64,000 nt of DNA from Bacillus sp. AFS037270 (GCF_002585305.1 NZ_NUNF01000026.1:1-64000), one strand, 5' to 3'. Shown: positions 1 to 9,614, numbered from the stretch's first letter. Numbers and translations: made by a program. Notes: a model not told the origin generated them from the letters alone.

Positions 1-100
1 AAGCATAAGCCAATCCGGCCGAAAGGTTGCTTTTTAACCTTTTGAACGGATTGGGTTATGACCTCGAGGGGCTAGGTGCTGGAGCTGGACGTTTCTAAAC
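1..100. repeat. Interspersed hairpin-forming repeat, copy 1 (partial)
   Basis: The stretch has two complementary arms around CATAAGCCAATCCG and CGGATTGGGTTATG, then a GGCTAGGTGCTGGAGCTGGAC tail. The same layout recurs near 32254-32372, 35640-35715 and 58505-58615. It is cut by the window edge. It encodes nothing obvious and is an intergenic element of a kind common in Bacillaceae. Confidence 0.6.
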
Positions 101-147
101 CAGTAAAAGTTGTCCACAAGTAGTAAATTTATAATTCCCTATACCAC

Positions 148-182
148 AAAAAGCACCCCTGAACTTTCATTCAGGGGTGCTT
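148..182 (-). terminator. Rho-independent terminator of the nucleotidase gene
   Basis: Perfect inverted repeat AAGCACCCCTGA / TCAGGGGTGCTT, followed in the minus-strand direction by a T run. It lies about 10 bases past the stop codon at 193. Confidence 0.85.
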
Positions 183-192
183 CATTCATATA

Positions 193-3100
193 TTACTGGA
201 ATTTCGGATTGCTTTTTACTAACTTTACAGAAGTTGCTTTACTAGTATTTCCAGCTGCGTCTGTTGCTGTAAAGGTTAACACTGTATCATGTGTCTGAGC
301 CGATTTAAATGAGATGGTGAATACTCCATCTTGACCGGCTACAGCACTGCCTAGCAGTGTTTTTCCATTATAAACTTTTACGGTTGAACCTGCTTCCGCT
401 TTTCCAGCTACGCTCTTCGCTGGAGCTATGATTTGTCCAACTGCTGGCGCATCTGGAGCCGTAACATCTTTCACAACCACTTTTGTTTCAGTGCTTGTGT
501 TCCCTGCCACATCGGTTGCTGTAACGGTTACTTCAGTACCTGCTTTTAATGGTGAAATGCTTACTTGATACGTTCCATCGGAGTTTGCGGCCGCTGTACC
601 AATGACTTGACCATTAGCTTTTACTTCCACCTTTGCACCATCTTCTGTTTTTCCGGTAACTTTTGTAGATTGATCGGTTACTTCATCAACAACTGGTGCG
701 GCAGGTGCAACCTTATCAATTAAGATTCTGCCTTCAATTTGTGCAGAAATTGGCGCGGTAAAGGACTTAATATAGTTTACAAATGCATCAAGGTCAGATG
801 ACCATGTTGTACGGTTTGTACCCTGCTTAAGAACAACGAATCCATCACCGCCGTCTGCCATGAAGTTATTGACAGTTACAGAATAGACACCATTTGGATC
901 AATTTTTGATCCATCTGGCAGATAAATATCGATTACTTTTTGTCCTAGTGGTAAGTTATTGGACCAAGTGTATTTTAAACCAGAAATTTGCATGATCCGG
1001 TTTCGATCGGCTGCAAACTGTTGATTTAATAATGTTCTTACTTGCTCACCAGTGATATTCATTGTGACGATGTCGTTGCCAAATGGCTGGATCGCAAATA
1101 AATCGCCCCATGTGATTGGTCCTGCTTTTTTGATATCATCACGGATACCGCCAACATTCATGAAGGCAAAGTCAGTACCCGTTGTAGCTTTCATACCATC
1201 AGCAATTAGATTACCAAGCGCTGTTTCCCCTGAATCATTGGCAGTACGAGTAATTGCCGCCGCTGCTTCCCCTACTACTTGACTTGTAATTGGAGCAACA
1301 TCTGCCTGATATCGATCAAGCTCTGCTTTGATTTTTGCATCAAGATGGACTGCATCTTGGAACGTGGTCACAATTTCTGCCTTCTTCCCAACAATATCCT
1401 GTGTAACTGGGTCGATGGTTAAATCGACATCAGAGAATGCTGTTCCATAAGAATAAGATTGAACAAGCAGTTTTCCGTCAACTGTGGAGTTTAAGTATTT
1501 ATGGTCATGTGCTCCAAAAATAACATCCACTTCATCATCGACTGCCTTGGCAATATCGACTACTTTTCCTGTTGGGTTAGTACCATCTGTCGCTGAAGTA
1601 CCAGGATCATGTGCCAGAACGACAATCGATTTAATTCCTTGGGCTTTTAATTCAGCAGCATACTTGTTGATAGCTTCAGCTTCATCTGTAAATTTAACTC
1701 CGGCAACTCCACTTGGCGTTACGATGCTAGGTGTTTCCGTTGTTACCACACCGATAAAGCCAACTTTCACTCCGTCTACTTCCTTAACCACATATGGAGG
1801 CAAGATAAGCTCGTTTGTATCCTCCTTCACGACGTTTGCCGCTACATAAGGGAAGTCCGCTCCTTCAAACACACCATACTTCTCAACGGTTTTTGGATGG
1901 GCACCGCCGTTAATCAAGCGAAGCATCTCTGTTACGCCTTCGTCAAATTCGTGGTTACCAATGGTACCAACATCAAAGCCAAGTTCGTTTAGGATTCGGA
2001 TGGTTGGCTCATCTTGTAATAAGGCGGATACAGGACGGCTTGCACCAACTGCATCTCCTGCTTGCACCATTAAGGTGTTAGAAGGATTTGTTGCTTCTCT
2101 TTCCTTTAAGTAACCAGCTAGATATTCAATTCCGCCGGCAGGTTTTCCAGCTACAGTAGTTTTATAGTCTAGTTGTCCGTGTAAGTCGTTGATGCCTAGT
2201 AATTGAACGTGAACATCTTGATCTAGCGCGTATTGTTCAAAACCGGAGCCATCGGATAATGGACCTACATCTTTAATATTTGGAGTAGATGCTAAAACAT
2301 CTTTTGCAGCTTGTGACGATTTAAAGGTTAATGTCTTCGCTACTCCACCAACAGGAGCGATTTTCCAGTTATTATCTGCAACTGGATTTACAACCCCTTG
2401 TGCCTTAATATAATCCATTAAAATCTGACGGTTTTCTAAAGGCGAATCAACTACAATAGTTGCCTTTCCACCTTTCGTTCCTGGGAAGTTCCCGCCGCCG
2501 CTTGCACGATAGTTATTAGTCGCAACAATAAATTTTTGATTTGGATCAATCGCTGATCCATCCATATTGGTAAAATGAATAATACGGTGAGCATCTGGGT
2601 TAGAAACAACACCTGTCGTATAGTTATATCTTGCTGGTTGTGTAACATCGATTTGGTATTTAACTCCATCAATAACATCAAAATTGAATGGCTGGAATCC
2701 ATAATCGATTAATTCTTGTGCGTTGGCATTAGTAGGATCAATGGTGTTGAATTGTGACGCAGACATCTCTAACCATTCTTTCACTTCTGCGCCCGTTAAT
2801 TCGACGGCTTTTAATGTGTTGTTATACAAATAAAGGTCATTGGCACTCTTAATTGAAAGGTCGCCTTTTGAAATGTTTGTATAATCGGTTGCCCCTTGGC
2901 GGCCCGCTTTGAATGGTGCACCGGCAGAAATGATTGGTAAATCTTTAAGGTCTTTACGGTTCTTTTCAATCCAATTTTTCACATAATCTGTTTGTGCATT
3001 GTTTACAATTTGGATGGTTGGGTCGTCCATTACACGAGAGAAATAGCTGGACATGGGTGCACTTGTTTCACCAATTTTCCCACGTACATATTGAAGTGTT

Positions 3101-4239
3101 GCTTCGTGTTCATCACTAACGGCATCTACAATTTTAGTATCAACTGCAGTTGTAGCTGTTACTGGCATATCTACTGATTTTGAAGCAGCCTTATCGGCTG
3201 TCCATGTTCCATCCGCATTTTGAACTAATGCTAAGTCAAGAACACCTAAGTTATTACCCCAAAATCCTGCTTCTACTGCAGGTATACCGTTAATCGTACC
3301 TTTAGTAGTATCAAGGCCTGCTAAATCTGGATTTTCAAGTTTACTGCCTTGGTGAAACTCTTTACCTGCTGGAAATGCATAGTGGGCATGTCCGAATAAT
3401 AGCGCATCGATGCCGGCAACTTTACTTAGTGAAAATACGGCATTTTCGGCATCCTCTTGACCTTCATTTGTGACATCACAGCCGGAGTGGGCAATGGCTA
3501 TAATCACATCTGCACCTTTTGCCTTCATTTCTTTAACATATTTGTCTGCCGTTTTAACGATATCTTTGACAATAACCTTTCCTTGAAGGTTATCTTTATC
3601 CCATTGGAGAATTTGCGGCGGTGCAAAACCAACAATTCCTACATTAACCGTTTGTTCGACACCGTTTTTGTCTTTTATCTTTTTAGGAATGATTTGATAT
3701 GGAGTAAAATAATTTTGATCATTCGTTGGATCACTGTCATGATCATCTTTATAGATATTTGCGTTGACGATTGGATATGGAGCATGTGTTAAGGTTTTAT
3801 CTAGAAAATCTAAACCATAATTAAACTCATGGTTCCCAACGATCCCTCCATCATAGTTTAATAGCTCCATAGCTTTAAACATTGGATGGACCTCGTCATC
3901 TGATAGTGGATTAACCTTTGCAACATAATCTGCCATCGGATTTCCCTGGAGTAAGTCACCAGCATCAAATAACATCGAGTTATCTGCCGTTGCTCTTGCT
4001 TGCTGGATTAATGTGGCGGTCTTTGATAAACCGTAGTTAATGCCAATCGAGGTATCTTGGTAGTAGTCATAAGCCATTACAGCATCATGCAGGTCCGTTG
4101 TTTCCAAAATCCTTAGAGTGGCGGTATTAGCTGTCTCCGCTGCTTTTGCCTTGTAAGGTATTGACGGTGATACAATTGTGCTGAGTATTAAAGCTGTTGC
4201 GGCTAATTTACTATATCTACTAATATTCTTTTTTTTCAT
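193..4239 (-). CDS. Secreted bifunctional 2',3'-cyclic-nucleotide 2'-phosphodiesterase/3'-nucleotidase and 5'-nucleotidase (YfkN-like)
   Basis: Large exported phosphoesterase of 1348 aa that would strip phosphate from extracellular nucleotides. The N-terminus is lysine-rich, then hydrophobic with an AKA/AE-type signal cleavage site. Two metallophosphatase plus 5'-nucleotidase modules follow. The first has TTDLHD (about 47-52), GDLLQGNP, GNHEFNYG and GHAHY. The second begins near residue 690 with NDLHGQLD, AGDAVGAS, GNHEFDEG and GAHDHKY. Two Ig-like repeats (about 1160-1348) close the protein. Unlike B. subtilis YfkN it shows no LPXTG-type sorting signal: the end is a short charged tail. I chose ATG at 4239 because AGGTGA lies 8 bases upstream. 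A GTG four codons earlier (4251) is also open. It is a single-gene unit with its own terminator. Confidence 0.9.
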   Translation of the reverse strand: MKKKNISRYSKLAATALILSTIVSPSIPYKAKAAETANTATLRILETTDLHDAVMAYDYYQDTSIGINYGLSKTATLIQQARATADNSMLFDAGDLLQGNPMADYVAKVNPLSDDEVHPMFKAMELLNYDGGIVGNHEFNYGLDFLDKTLTHAPYPIVNANIYKDDHDSDPTNDQNYFTPYQIIPKKIKDKNGVEQTVNVGIVGFAPPQILQWDKDNLQGKVIVKDIVKTADKYVKEMKAKGADVIIAIAHSGCDVTNEGQEDAENAVFSLSKVAGIDALLFGHAHYAFPAGKEFHQGSKLENPDLAGLDTTKGTINGIPAVEAGFWGNNLGVLDLALVQNADGTWTADKAASKSVDMPVTATTAVDTKIVDAVSDEHEATLQYVRGKIGETSAPMSSYFSRVMDDPTIQIVNNAQTDYVKNWIEKNRKDLKDLPIISAGAPFKAGRQGATDYTNISKGDLSIKSANDLYLYNNTLKAVELTGAEVKEWLEMSASQFNTIDPTNANAQELIDYGFQPFNFDVIDGVKYQIDVTQPARYNYTTGVVSNPDAHRIIHFTNMDGSAIDPNQKFIVATNNYRASGGGNFPGTKGGKATIVVDSPLENRQILMDYIKAQGVVNPVADNNWKIAPVGGVAKTLTFKSSQAAKDVLASTPNIKDVGPLSDGSGFEQYALDQDVHVQLLGINDLHGQLDYKTTVAGKPAGGIEYLAGYLKEREATNPSNTLMVQAGDAVGASRPVSALLQDEPTIRILNELGFDVGTIGNHEFDEGVTEMLRLINGGAHPKTVEKYGVFEGADFPYVAANVVKEDTNELILPPYVVKEVDGVKVGFIGVVTTETPSIVTPSGVAGVKFTDEAEAINKYAAELKAQGIKSIVVLAHDPGTSATDGTNPTGKVVDIAKAVDDEVDVIFGAHDHKYLNSTVDGKLLVQSYSYGTAFSDVDLTIDPVTQDIVGKKAEIVTTFQDAVHLDAKIKAELDRYQADVAPITSQVVGEAAAAITRTANDSGETALGNLIADGMKATTGTDFAFMNVGGIRDDIKKAGPITWGDLFAIQPFGNDIVTMNITGEQVRTLLNQQFAADRNRIMQISGLKYTWSNNLPLGQKVIDIYLPDGSKIDPNGVYSVTVNNFMADGGDGFVVLKQGTNRTTWSSDLDAFVNYIKSFTAPISAQIEGRILIDKVAPAAPVVDEVTDQSTKVTGKTEDGAKVEVKANGQVIGTAAANSDGTYQVSISPLKAGTEVTVTATDVAGNTSTETKVVVKDVTAPDAPAVGQIIAPAKSVAGKAEAGSTVKVYNGKTLLGSAVAGQDGVFTISFKSAQTHDTVLTFTATDAAGNTSKATSVKLVKSNPKFQ

Positions 4240-4269
4240 TCGCCTCTTCACCTATCCCCTTTGATTAAA

Positions 4270-4548
4270 TTTTCTAGCTAAGACCTCCATTTTTTATCTT
4301 TCTATTAACCCTCTCCTTTTTAAGATTCAGAAAAATTTTGTCAATTGGCGCCCGTTCCATCAATGATCGAGGAAGTTCACATTTACTTTCCTGTTAGCCA
4401 AATATCGACAAACATTTTTAATAGAGTAATAACTACTAAACTACTTTGTCTGAATCCTATAACTATCCATACTCTATTATTATATCGTTCCGAATCACGA
4501 ACAAAAACGAGTCTTATTTCCTAATTTTTGTAAAATTAATTTGAACAA
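4270..4548. other. Intergenic region upstream of the nucleotidase gene
   Basis: No gene is seen. On the minus strand a TATAAT sits at 4479-4484, with a weak TTTTTG 17 bases upstream (4502-4507). A second TTGACA lies nearer the gene, around 4336-4341, with only a poor -10. Either could start transcription. The first would give a leader of about 240 bases with no recognised riboswitch. Confidence 0.35.
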
Positions 4549-4592
4549 TGTAAAAAAGCCTAATCAAATTCGACTAGACTTTTTTACATTTC
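4549..4592 (-). terminator. Terminator of the hprK-lgt-ppaX-yvoF operon
   Basis: Long inverted repeat AATGTAAAAAAGTCTA / TAGGCTTTTTTACATT (minus strand) overlapping the yvoF stop codon. The descending arm carries the T run. Confidence 0.75.
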
Positions 4593-5121
4593 TATATATA
4601 GGGTCCTCTGCCCAGCGTTTTTCCAGTTCTTCTTTCGTATAAATCACTCGCATCGGGTTTCCTCCGACGAAACATCCAGGCGGAACGTCCTTATGAACTA
4701 ATGTCCCAGCTGAGATGATCGCTCCATCCCCTATCGTTATACCAGGAAGAATCGTCGAATTGGCCCCGATCATGACTTCATTCCCAATTTCGACATTCCC
4801 AAGCCTATATTCTTTAATTAAATACTCATGGGCGAGAATGGTCGTATTATAGCCAATAACCGTATTGCGGCCGACACTAATTTTCTCGGGGAACATGACA
4901 TCGAGCATCACCATTAGAGCGAAGGAGGTTTGCTCCCCCACTTTAACCCCTAGAAATTTACGGTATAACCAGTTTTTCATACTCAAAAATGGTGTATATC
5001 TCGCCAGCTGAATGACAATAAAATTTCTAACAACCTTCCAAAATGGCACCGTCTTGTAGACGTGCCACAAAGAGTTCGCCCCCTCTACAGGATAGCGGGT
5101 CGTATTTCTCATCCTTCTCAC
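4564..5121 (-). CDS. Acyltransferase of the left-handed beta-helix (hexapeptide repeat) family, YvoF-like
   Basis: Protein of 185 aa. The C-terminal half carries isoleucine/valine-rich hexapeptide repeats (ISVGRNTVIG, VEIGNEVMIG, ITIGDGAIIS) ending in GGNPMRVI, the usual signature of the LacA/CysE-type O-acetyltransferase fold. The acceptor is not evident. The start overlaps the ppaX stop by four bases (ATGA), so it is translationally coupled as last gene of the hprK-lgt-ppaX operon. The position matches B. subtilis yvoF. The N-terminal 50 residues are basic and unlike the repeat part. The family is confident; the substrate is unknown. Confidence 0.85.
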   Translation of the reverse strand: MRRMRNTTRYPVEGANSLWHVYKTVPFWKVVRNFIVIQLARYTPFLSMKNWLYRKFLGVKVGEQTSFALMVMLDVMFPEKISVGRNTVIGYNTTILAHEYLIKEYRLGNVEIGNEVMIGANSTILPGITIGDGAIISAGTLVHKDVPPGCFVGGNPMRVIYTKEELEKRWAEDPIYRNVKKSSRI

Positions 5122-5768
5122 TCTCCGAGAATGGTTAATAAGTCAGTCATGTTCTCTAACATATAATCAGGTTCATAACTGGCTACGTAGTCACGGCCCT
5201 TAATCGACCAAGCCACACCGGCTGTTAACGTACCGGCATTTTTACCCGCCAAAATATCATGGTAATTATCGCCGACCATCATCGTTTCTGAAGGAGTTGA
5301 ATTCAACTGCTCCAAGGCGTTTAAAATCGGTTCTGGATCTGGCTTCGTCTTTTTCACATGTTCGTAAGCAACAATTATTTCAAAAAACTGCTCCAAATTC
5401 ATCAGACGTAAACCTTTAAGTGTTACGTCCAGACGCTTGGTTGTCACTACGGCTAGCTTATAACCGCGCTCCTTCAAGGTCTGAATCGTTTCTGTCACCC
5501 CTACAAACTCTTTCACTAGTTCATCATGCTTGGAGATATTGTACTCACGATAAGCCGCAATCATTTCCTCGACCTGTTCCGGTTCCGGGGTCATACCTCC
5601 AAATACCTCATGGAGTGTTGGGCCAAGGAAAGGAAGCACATCCTCGCGTTTATACTTGCTTGGAAAATATTTTTCAAGCGTGTTCAAGTAAGTCGAAATA
5701 ATTAATTCATTCGTATCGATTAAAGTCCCATCTAAATCAAAAAGTATGGTTGTGATTTTGTTGGTCAT
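5118..5768 (-). CDS. ppaX: Pyrophosphatase PpaX (HAD superfamily)
   Basis: Cytoplasmic HAD hydrolase of 216 aa that splits inorganic pyrophosphate to phosphate. In Bacillus this PPi comes from HPr-Ser46 dephosphorylation by HPrK/P, which fits its place in the hprK operon. Motif I is DLDGTLIDT (about 11-19), motif II the VVTT region, and motif III/IV the KTKPDPEP and GDNYHDI segments. Length is that of B. subtilis PpaX. An AAAGGA site precedes the ATG. The gene overlaps the acyltransferase gene downstream and lies 38 bases after lgt. Close HAD phosphatases such as phosphoglycolate phosphatase look similar; the operon decides the call. Confidence 0.93.
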   Translation of the reverse strand: MTNKITTILFDLDGTLIDTNELIISTYLNTLEKYFPSKYKREDVLPFLGPTLHEVFGGMTPEPEQVEEMIAAYREYNISKHDELVKEFVGVTETIQTLKERGYKLAVVTTKRLDVTLKGLRLMNLEQFFEIIVAYEHVKKTKPDPEPILNALEQLNSTPSETMMVGDNYHDILAGKNAGTLTAGVAWSIKGRDYVASYEPDYMLENMTDLLTILGE

Positions 5769-5806
5769 TGCTGAATTCCTTTCTCATTAGCCTAATGCCA
5801 GCTATT

Positions 5807-6622
5807 TTAATTCGTTTGATCTAAGTAATGCGCCTCGGTAGGATTTTTTGTGCGTCGATAAACCAAAATTCCTAAAGCTACTACAATCAACACAATCGAA
5901 ATGGTTTGCGCCATTCGAAGGCTTCCAAGCATCAAACTATCTGTTCTAAGTCCTTCGACGAAAAAGCGGCCGATCGAATACCAAATAACATAAGATAAAA
6001 ACAGTTCCCCGCGGCGGAAATTCACGCGGCGCAGCAGGATTAATAATAAAAAGCCGATGAAATCCCAAACTGATTCATATAAGAAGGTTGGGTGATAATA
6101 GGTCCCATTAATATACATTTGGTTGATGATAAAATCTGGTAAATGCAAGCCCTCAAGGAATGACCTTGTTACTTCGCCGCCATGAGCCTCCTGGTTCATA
6201 AAATTACCCCAGCGGCCAATCGCCTGTCCTAAAATGATGCTAGGAGCAGCAATGTCAGCAATCTTCCAGAAAGAAATCCCTCTTTTTCTGGCAAAAACGA
6301 TGGTGGTGATAACCGAACCAATTAGCGCTCCATGGATAGCAATCCCGCCATTCCAAATTTTCGGGATGTCTGCTGGATGACTGCTATAATAATCCCATTC
6401 AAATATCACATAGTAAATCCGCGCCGAAATGATCGCGATGGGGATGGCCCAAAGCATTAAATCGGCAAATGTATCCTTAGGTAATCCTCTTCGGTTGGCC
6501 TCTCTAATCGCCAGATACAAAGCAAGTGCCAATCCGGAGCCGATAATAATCCCATACCAATGCACCTGAATCGGGCCAAGTGAAAAAGCAATTGGGTTTA
6601 ATGGCTGTATGGTTTCGTTCAT
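5807..6622 (-). CDS. lgt: Prolipoprotein diacylglyceryl transferase
   Basis: Integral membrane enzyme of 271 aa with about seven membrane segments. It transfers diacylglycerol from phosphatidylglycerol to the lipobox cysteine of prolipoproteins. The motif HGALIG (about 96-101) and the Lgt signature [14 protein letters not shown] (about 136-149) are intact. [13 protein letters not shown] near the C-terminus is the conserved last loop. It starts 12 bases after hprK with GGGGAGA as ribosome site. The hprK-lgt-ppaX order is the one found in B. subtilis. The lipoprotein cytochrome CccB at 42.3 kb is a likely substrate. Confidence 0.95.
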   Translation of the reverse strand: MNETIQPLNPIAFSLGPIQVHWYGIIIGSGLALALYLAIREANRRGLPKDTFADLMLWAIPIAIISARIYYVIFEWDYYSSHPADIPKIWNGGIAIHGALIGSVITTIVFARKRGISFWKIADIAAPSIILGQAIGRWGNFMNQEAHGGEVTRSFLEGLHLPDFIINQMYINGTYYHPTFLYESVWDFIGFLLLILLRRVNFRRGELFLSYVIWYSIGRFFVEGLRTDSLMLGSLRMAQTISIVLIVVALGILVYRRTKNPTEAHYLDQTN

Positions 6623-6634
6623 CTCTTTCTCCCC

Positions 6635-7564
6635 TTACTCGTGATCTCCCTCTTCAATTACATCTGACAGGCGGTCGGTAAATTGCTGCGCCGCATTGAC
6701 GCCCATCCGTTTTAAACGGAAATTCATCGCAGCTACTTCAATAATAACAGCCAGGTTTCGTCCTGGACGGACTGGAACTGTTAGTTTTGGAATATCGGTA
6801 TCAATAATCCTCATTTTTTCCTCATCCAAGCCAAGGCGGTCATATTGCTTTTTTGCATCCCAAATTTCCAGATTCATAATGAGCGTAATCCGCTTATTGC
6901 TGCGGACCGCTCCTGCACCGAACAAGGTCATCACATTGATAATCCCCAAACCGCGGATTTCTAATAGATGTTCAATTAAGTCCGGTGAAGTCCCGACCAA
7001 TGTATCCTGGTCTTCCTGGCGAATTTCAACACAATCGTCGGCCACGAGCCGGTGCCCGCGCTTTACTAGTTCGAGCGCCGTTTCACTTTTACCAACGCCG
7101 CTTTTCCCTGTAATTAACACGCCAATCCCATAAACATCGACCAAAACACCATGAACAGCGGTTGTCGGCGCAAGCTTACTTTCTAAAAAGTTGGTTAAAC
7201 GGCTTGAGAAACGGGTCGTTACCATGTTTGTCTTTAACACAGGAACAGACTCTCGTTCGGATGCCTCAATTAACTCCTCAGGCACATCAATACCTCTTGT
7301 AACAATGATTGCCGGAGTCACATCTGTACAAAGTTGTTCCATTCGTGAGGCGCGGTCTTTCGGAGAAAGTTCTCTAAAAAAGGATAATTCGGTTTTCCCT
7401 AACAGCTGGATCCGTTCAGCCGGATAAAACTCGAAATAGCCGGCCATTTCAATCCCCGGACGCGATATATCACTCATGGTAATCGGGCGGTTAATCCCTT
7501 CTTCACCACTGATTAATTCGAGATTAAATTTTTCAAAGATATCTTTGGTACGTACTTTTGGCAA
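6635..7564 (-). CDS. hprK: HPr kinase/phosphorylase
   Basis: Bifunctional 309-aa enzyme that phosphorylates HPr on Ser46 and reverses the reaction, setting carbon catabolite repression through CcpA. Residues 153-160 form the Walker A GKSGVGKS. His138, Asp176 and Asp177 stand at the family's catalytic places. The HPrK signature [11 protein letters not shown] lies near 201-211. The N-terminal domain is the usual MurF-like one. Translation starts at TTG with GAGGAGG eight bases upstream. It is first gene of hprK-lgt-ppaX-yvoF. Confidence 0.96.
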   Translation of the reverse strand: MPKVRTKDIFEKFNLELISGEEGINRPITMSDISRPGIEMAGYFEFYPAERIQLLGKTELSFFRELSPKDRASRMEQLCTDVTPAIIVTRGIDVPEELIEASERESVPVLKTNMVTTRFSSRLTNFLESKLAPTTAVHGVLVDVYGIGVLITGKSGVGKSETALELVKRGHRLVADDCVEIRQEDQDTLVGTSPDLIEHLLEIRGLGIINVMTLFGAGAVRSNKRITLIMNLEIWDAKKQYDRLGLDEEKMRIIDTDIPKLTVPVRPGRNLAVIIEVAAMNFRLKRMGVNAAQQFTDRLSDVIEEGDHE

Positions 7565-7677
7565 GAAGATTTCCTCCTCAAACGGATGTATTTTTAAAAA
7601 AATTAGAATAAGAAGAATTCATATCTCCTATTTTAGCATTTTTTGAAAAAGAACCAAATGATAGTTGCGTAAAAAAG

Positions 7678-7713
7678 GAAAAAGGTGCAATCCCATTGGA
7701 AAGGAGTGCACCT
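7678..7713 (-). terminator. Terminator of the yvlA-yvlB-yvlD operon
   Basis: AAGGTGCA / TGCACCTT arms with additional inner pairing, followed on the minus strand by TTTTTCCTTTTTT, immediately past the yvlD stop codon. Confidence 0.75.
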
Positions 7714-7720
7714 TCTTAGG

Positions 7721-8086
7721 TTATTTCTTGGCCTTTCTTGATGGCTCAAACAGTGTTTTTTGAATGAGGACGTTAACGAGCGACATCAGTACGGCAAAGA
7801 ACAGGGCCATGCCAAAACCATTGATTTCAAAGGCTGTGCCCATCAAATAATCCGTTAGCTCAAGTGTAACGGCATTGATGACGAACAGGAAAAGTCCCAT
7901 GGTTAAGATTGTGACCGGTAAGGTAAATAAAATCAACAGCGGACGGACGAGTACATTTAAGATTGATAATAAAACGCTCGCTTCTAGTGCGGCCACGAAG
8001 CCGGTTAATTGAAAGCTTTCATGAAAATAACCGGCGAGTGCCATAAATAATACCGCATTTATCAAACAACCTAGCAGCCATCTCAT
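7721..8086 (-). CDS. yvlD: YvlD-like four-helix membrane protein (phage holin family / 4TM)
   Basis: Membrane protein of 121 aa with four predicted helices and a short basic tail (EPSRKAKK). The segment LNVLVRPLLILFTLPVTILTMG is the hallmark of the YvlD/mycobacterial 4TM family. The role is not established; in B. subtilis it is part of the SigW-controlled envelope-stress operon yvlABCD. Here it follows the YvlB-like gene by 13 bases and ends the operon. AGGAG precedes the ATG. Confidence 0.85.
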   Translation of the reverse strand: MRWLLGCLINAVLFMALAGYFHESFQLTGFVAALEASVLLSILNVLVRPLLILFTLPVTILTMGLFLFVINAVTLELTDYLMGTAFEINGFGMALFFAVLMSLVNVLIQKTLFEPSRKAKK

Positions 8087-8099
8087 TTAGGTAAATCTC

Positions 8100-9212
8100 C
8101 TACTTTTCTTCTTGTGATTGGTGGATCGTGATGGAACCTGTTTTTGTATCGGCATAAATGTGTGCCAGTTTTTCTGGGTGGTTAATGGATTGGAAGCGCA
8201 GTGATTTTTGGATCATTTCACTTTTCTCCTCCAGCACCTGAATGCCGACTAAGTTGACGTGAAATCCGCCAAGATTGGTTTTTAAATTCCCATTTACCGG
8301 CAGCCCCTCAGGGATATAGAGGTCGATTCCGCCCGCAGCCGTTTTGGCCTGAATCAATTCAGCTTGGCTTCCATGTAGATTTAAACTGATATTTCCTTTA
8401 AAGGACTCCATTTCAAGCTTTTTAAACTCACCGTCAAGTTGGATGGCGCCATTTATTGTTTCTGCTTCGACTTTATCAAATTGACTGCCTTTCAGCTTAA
8501 TTTTTCCATTCGCTGTTTCCAGTTCTGTATTCTTACCGGTGAAGCGGTCAAGGGCAATTTTTCCATTAGCCGTTTTTACACGCAGTTCATCTACATTTAT
8601 TTGTTCCCCTGTAACCGGACCATTAAACAATCTGACCCGTACCCGGTTATAAACGGCTTTCGGTACGTACACAATGGCTTCGACCTTCATCCATTTCTGC
8701 TGAGTACTAAAACGTAATTTCTCATGTTCCACGGTGAAAAGGACATCTCGTAAAAAGTTTTGCCGGGCCTGGTCCTGGTTTTCCACTCGGTATACCTTTG
8801 CCTGACACTCGACTCTGACGTCAGGCTGCTCCCATCCAACGAGCTTGATGGCTCCGTTAGCGACGTCAATGTCGATATCTTTTATAGTGGCGTCCCCTTG
8901 ATGGAATATATGGGAGATATCTACGGATTGGCCGAAGTTTAGATCTAGGTCTAAGTCTTTAATCTTTTTAAAAGCAAAATCAACAAATTCAAAGAATCTT
9001 TCCTTTGTAGATTGATATTTCGCTTGGAACGGCTCTTCTTTTTTTGCTTCCTCGAATTGGACAGTGGTGGACAGCTCATTGACAAGTTGCGCCTGTTTTT
9101 GCTCCATGGTTTGCTCTGTTTTTTCCAGTTCTTCTAGAAGCTTTAAGGCTTCATCAGCCTTTAGTTTCCCCTCCTCGACCATTTGTAAAATTCGTTTTCT
9201 TTCCTCTTTCAT
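8100..9212 (-). CDS. yvlB: DUF4097 family beta-strand repeat protein, YvlB-like
   Basis: Protein of 370 aa. The first 40 residues (KEERKRILQMVEEGKLKADE...) form the short helical SHOCT-like domain seen in YvlB, followed by a glutamine/glutamate linker. The rest is a DUF4097 beta-helix-like domain with repeated TANGKI / ETINGAI / FKGNISL turns (about 190-350). No signal peptide is seen. I placed the start at ATG 9212, with AGAGGTGG five to six bases upstream; the frame is open a further ten codons with no ribosome site. It lies between the YvlA-like and YvlD-like genes. Probable role: a modulator of the envelope stress response. Confidence 0.87.
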   Translation of the reverse strand: MKEERKRILQMVEEGKLKADEALKLLEELEKTEQTMEQKQAQLVNELSTTVQFEEAKKEEPFQAKYQSTKERFFEFVDFAFKKIKDLDLDLNFGQSVDISHIFHQGDATIKDIDIDVANGAIKLVGWEQPDVRVECQAKVYRVENQDQARQNFLRDVLFTVEHEKLRFSTQQKWMKVEAIVYVPKAVYNRVRVRLFNGPVTGEQINVDELRVKTANGKIALDRFTGKNTELETANGKIKLKGSQFDKVEAETINGAIQLDGEFKKLEMESFKGNISLNLHGSQAELIQAKTAAGGIDLYIPEGLPVNGNLKTNLGGFHVNLVGIQVLEEKSEMIQKSLRFQSINHPEKLAHIYADTKTGSITIHQSQEEK

Positions 9213-9248
9213 TTTTTCCACCTCTATGAATGAATTTGTCATTTCAGT

Positions 9249-9563
9249 TTATTCAGCTGTTAATACCTTTACGCCTTTGACAATGTTCCAGATGACCACT
9301 GCAAGCCAAAGTAAGCTCAGAGCGATGATACTTATAACGGTAAAAACAGGGATGGCGTCTTGTTGTGAAGTAAAATCATAGAATACCGCCAACACTAGGA
9401 GCGGTGTCAGAATTAATGGAATTAGGTGTGATAATAGTGATTTTTTGGCATGCCTTTTGGTTCCTTCGTCTCCCGTGGCTAAATAGACGGCTAAAGGAAA
9501 AATAAATCCGGCGAAAAAAATACTAAAGTAGCATAGACTTGATAAAACCTTTCGGGTTTCCAT
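9249..9563 (-). CDS. yvlA: Small DUF4870-type membrane protein, YvlA-like
   Basis: Membrane protein of 104 aa with three hydrophobic segments. The loop ATGDEGTKRHAKKSLLSHL between segments one and two is typical of DUF4870 proteins. It is the promoter-proximal gene of the yvl operon, with AGAGGTGA ahead of the ATG and a SigW-like promoter 25 bases upstream. The PspC-type gene yvlC found in the B. subtilis operon is absent here. No enzymatic function can be read from the sequence. Confidence 0.8.
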   Translation of the reverse strand: METRKVLSSLCYFSIFFAGFIFPLAVYLATGDEGTKRHAKKSLLSHLIPLILTPLLVLAVFYDFTSQQDAIPVFTVISIIALSLLWLAVVIWNIVKGVKVLTAE

Positions 9564-9587
9564 ACGTTTATCACCTCTATCTTTTAT

Positions 9588-9614
9588 TACGAGTTTAGTA
9601 TCGAAAAGGTTTCT
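9588..9614 (-). promoter_or_regulatory. Putative ECF sigma (SigW-type) promoter of the yvl operon
   Basis: Minus strand AGAAAC, 17 bases, CGTA. SigW promoters have TGAAAC, 16-17 bases, CGTA, and the B. subtilis yvl operon is a known SigW target. The site ends 25 bases before the first start codon. Confidence 0.7.

Noticed and set aside
1484..1849. Long antisense frame inside the nucleotidase gene
   Set aside because: Mirror frame of a clear coding sequence. Similar antisense frames in uvrA, uvrB, panF, secA and comFA were dropped for the same reason.
4486..4504. PurR box upstream of the nucleotidase (CCGAATCACGAACA)
   Set aside because: Only short partial similarity to the PurR half-site and no properly spaced second half.
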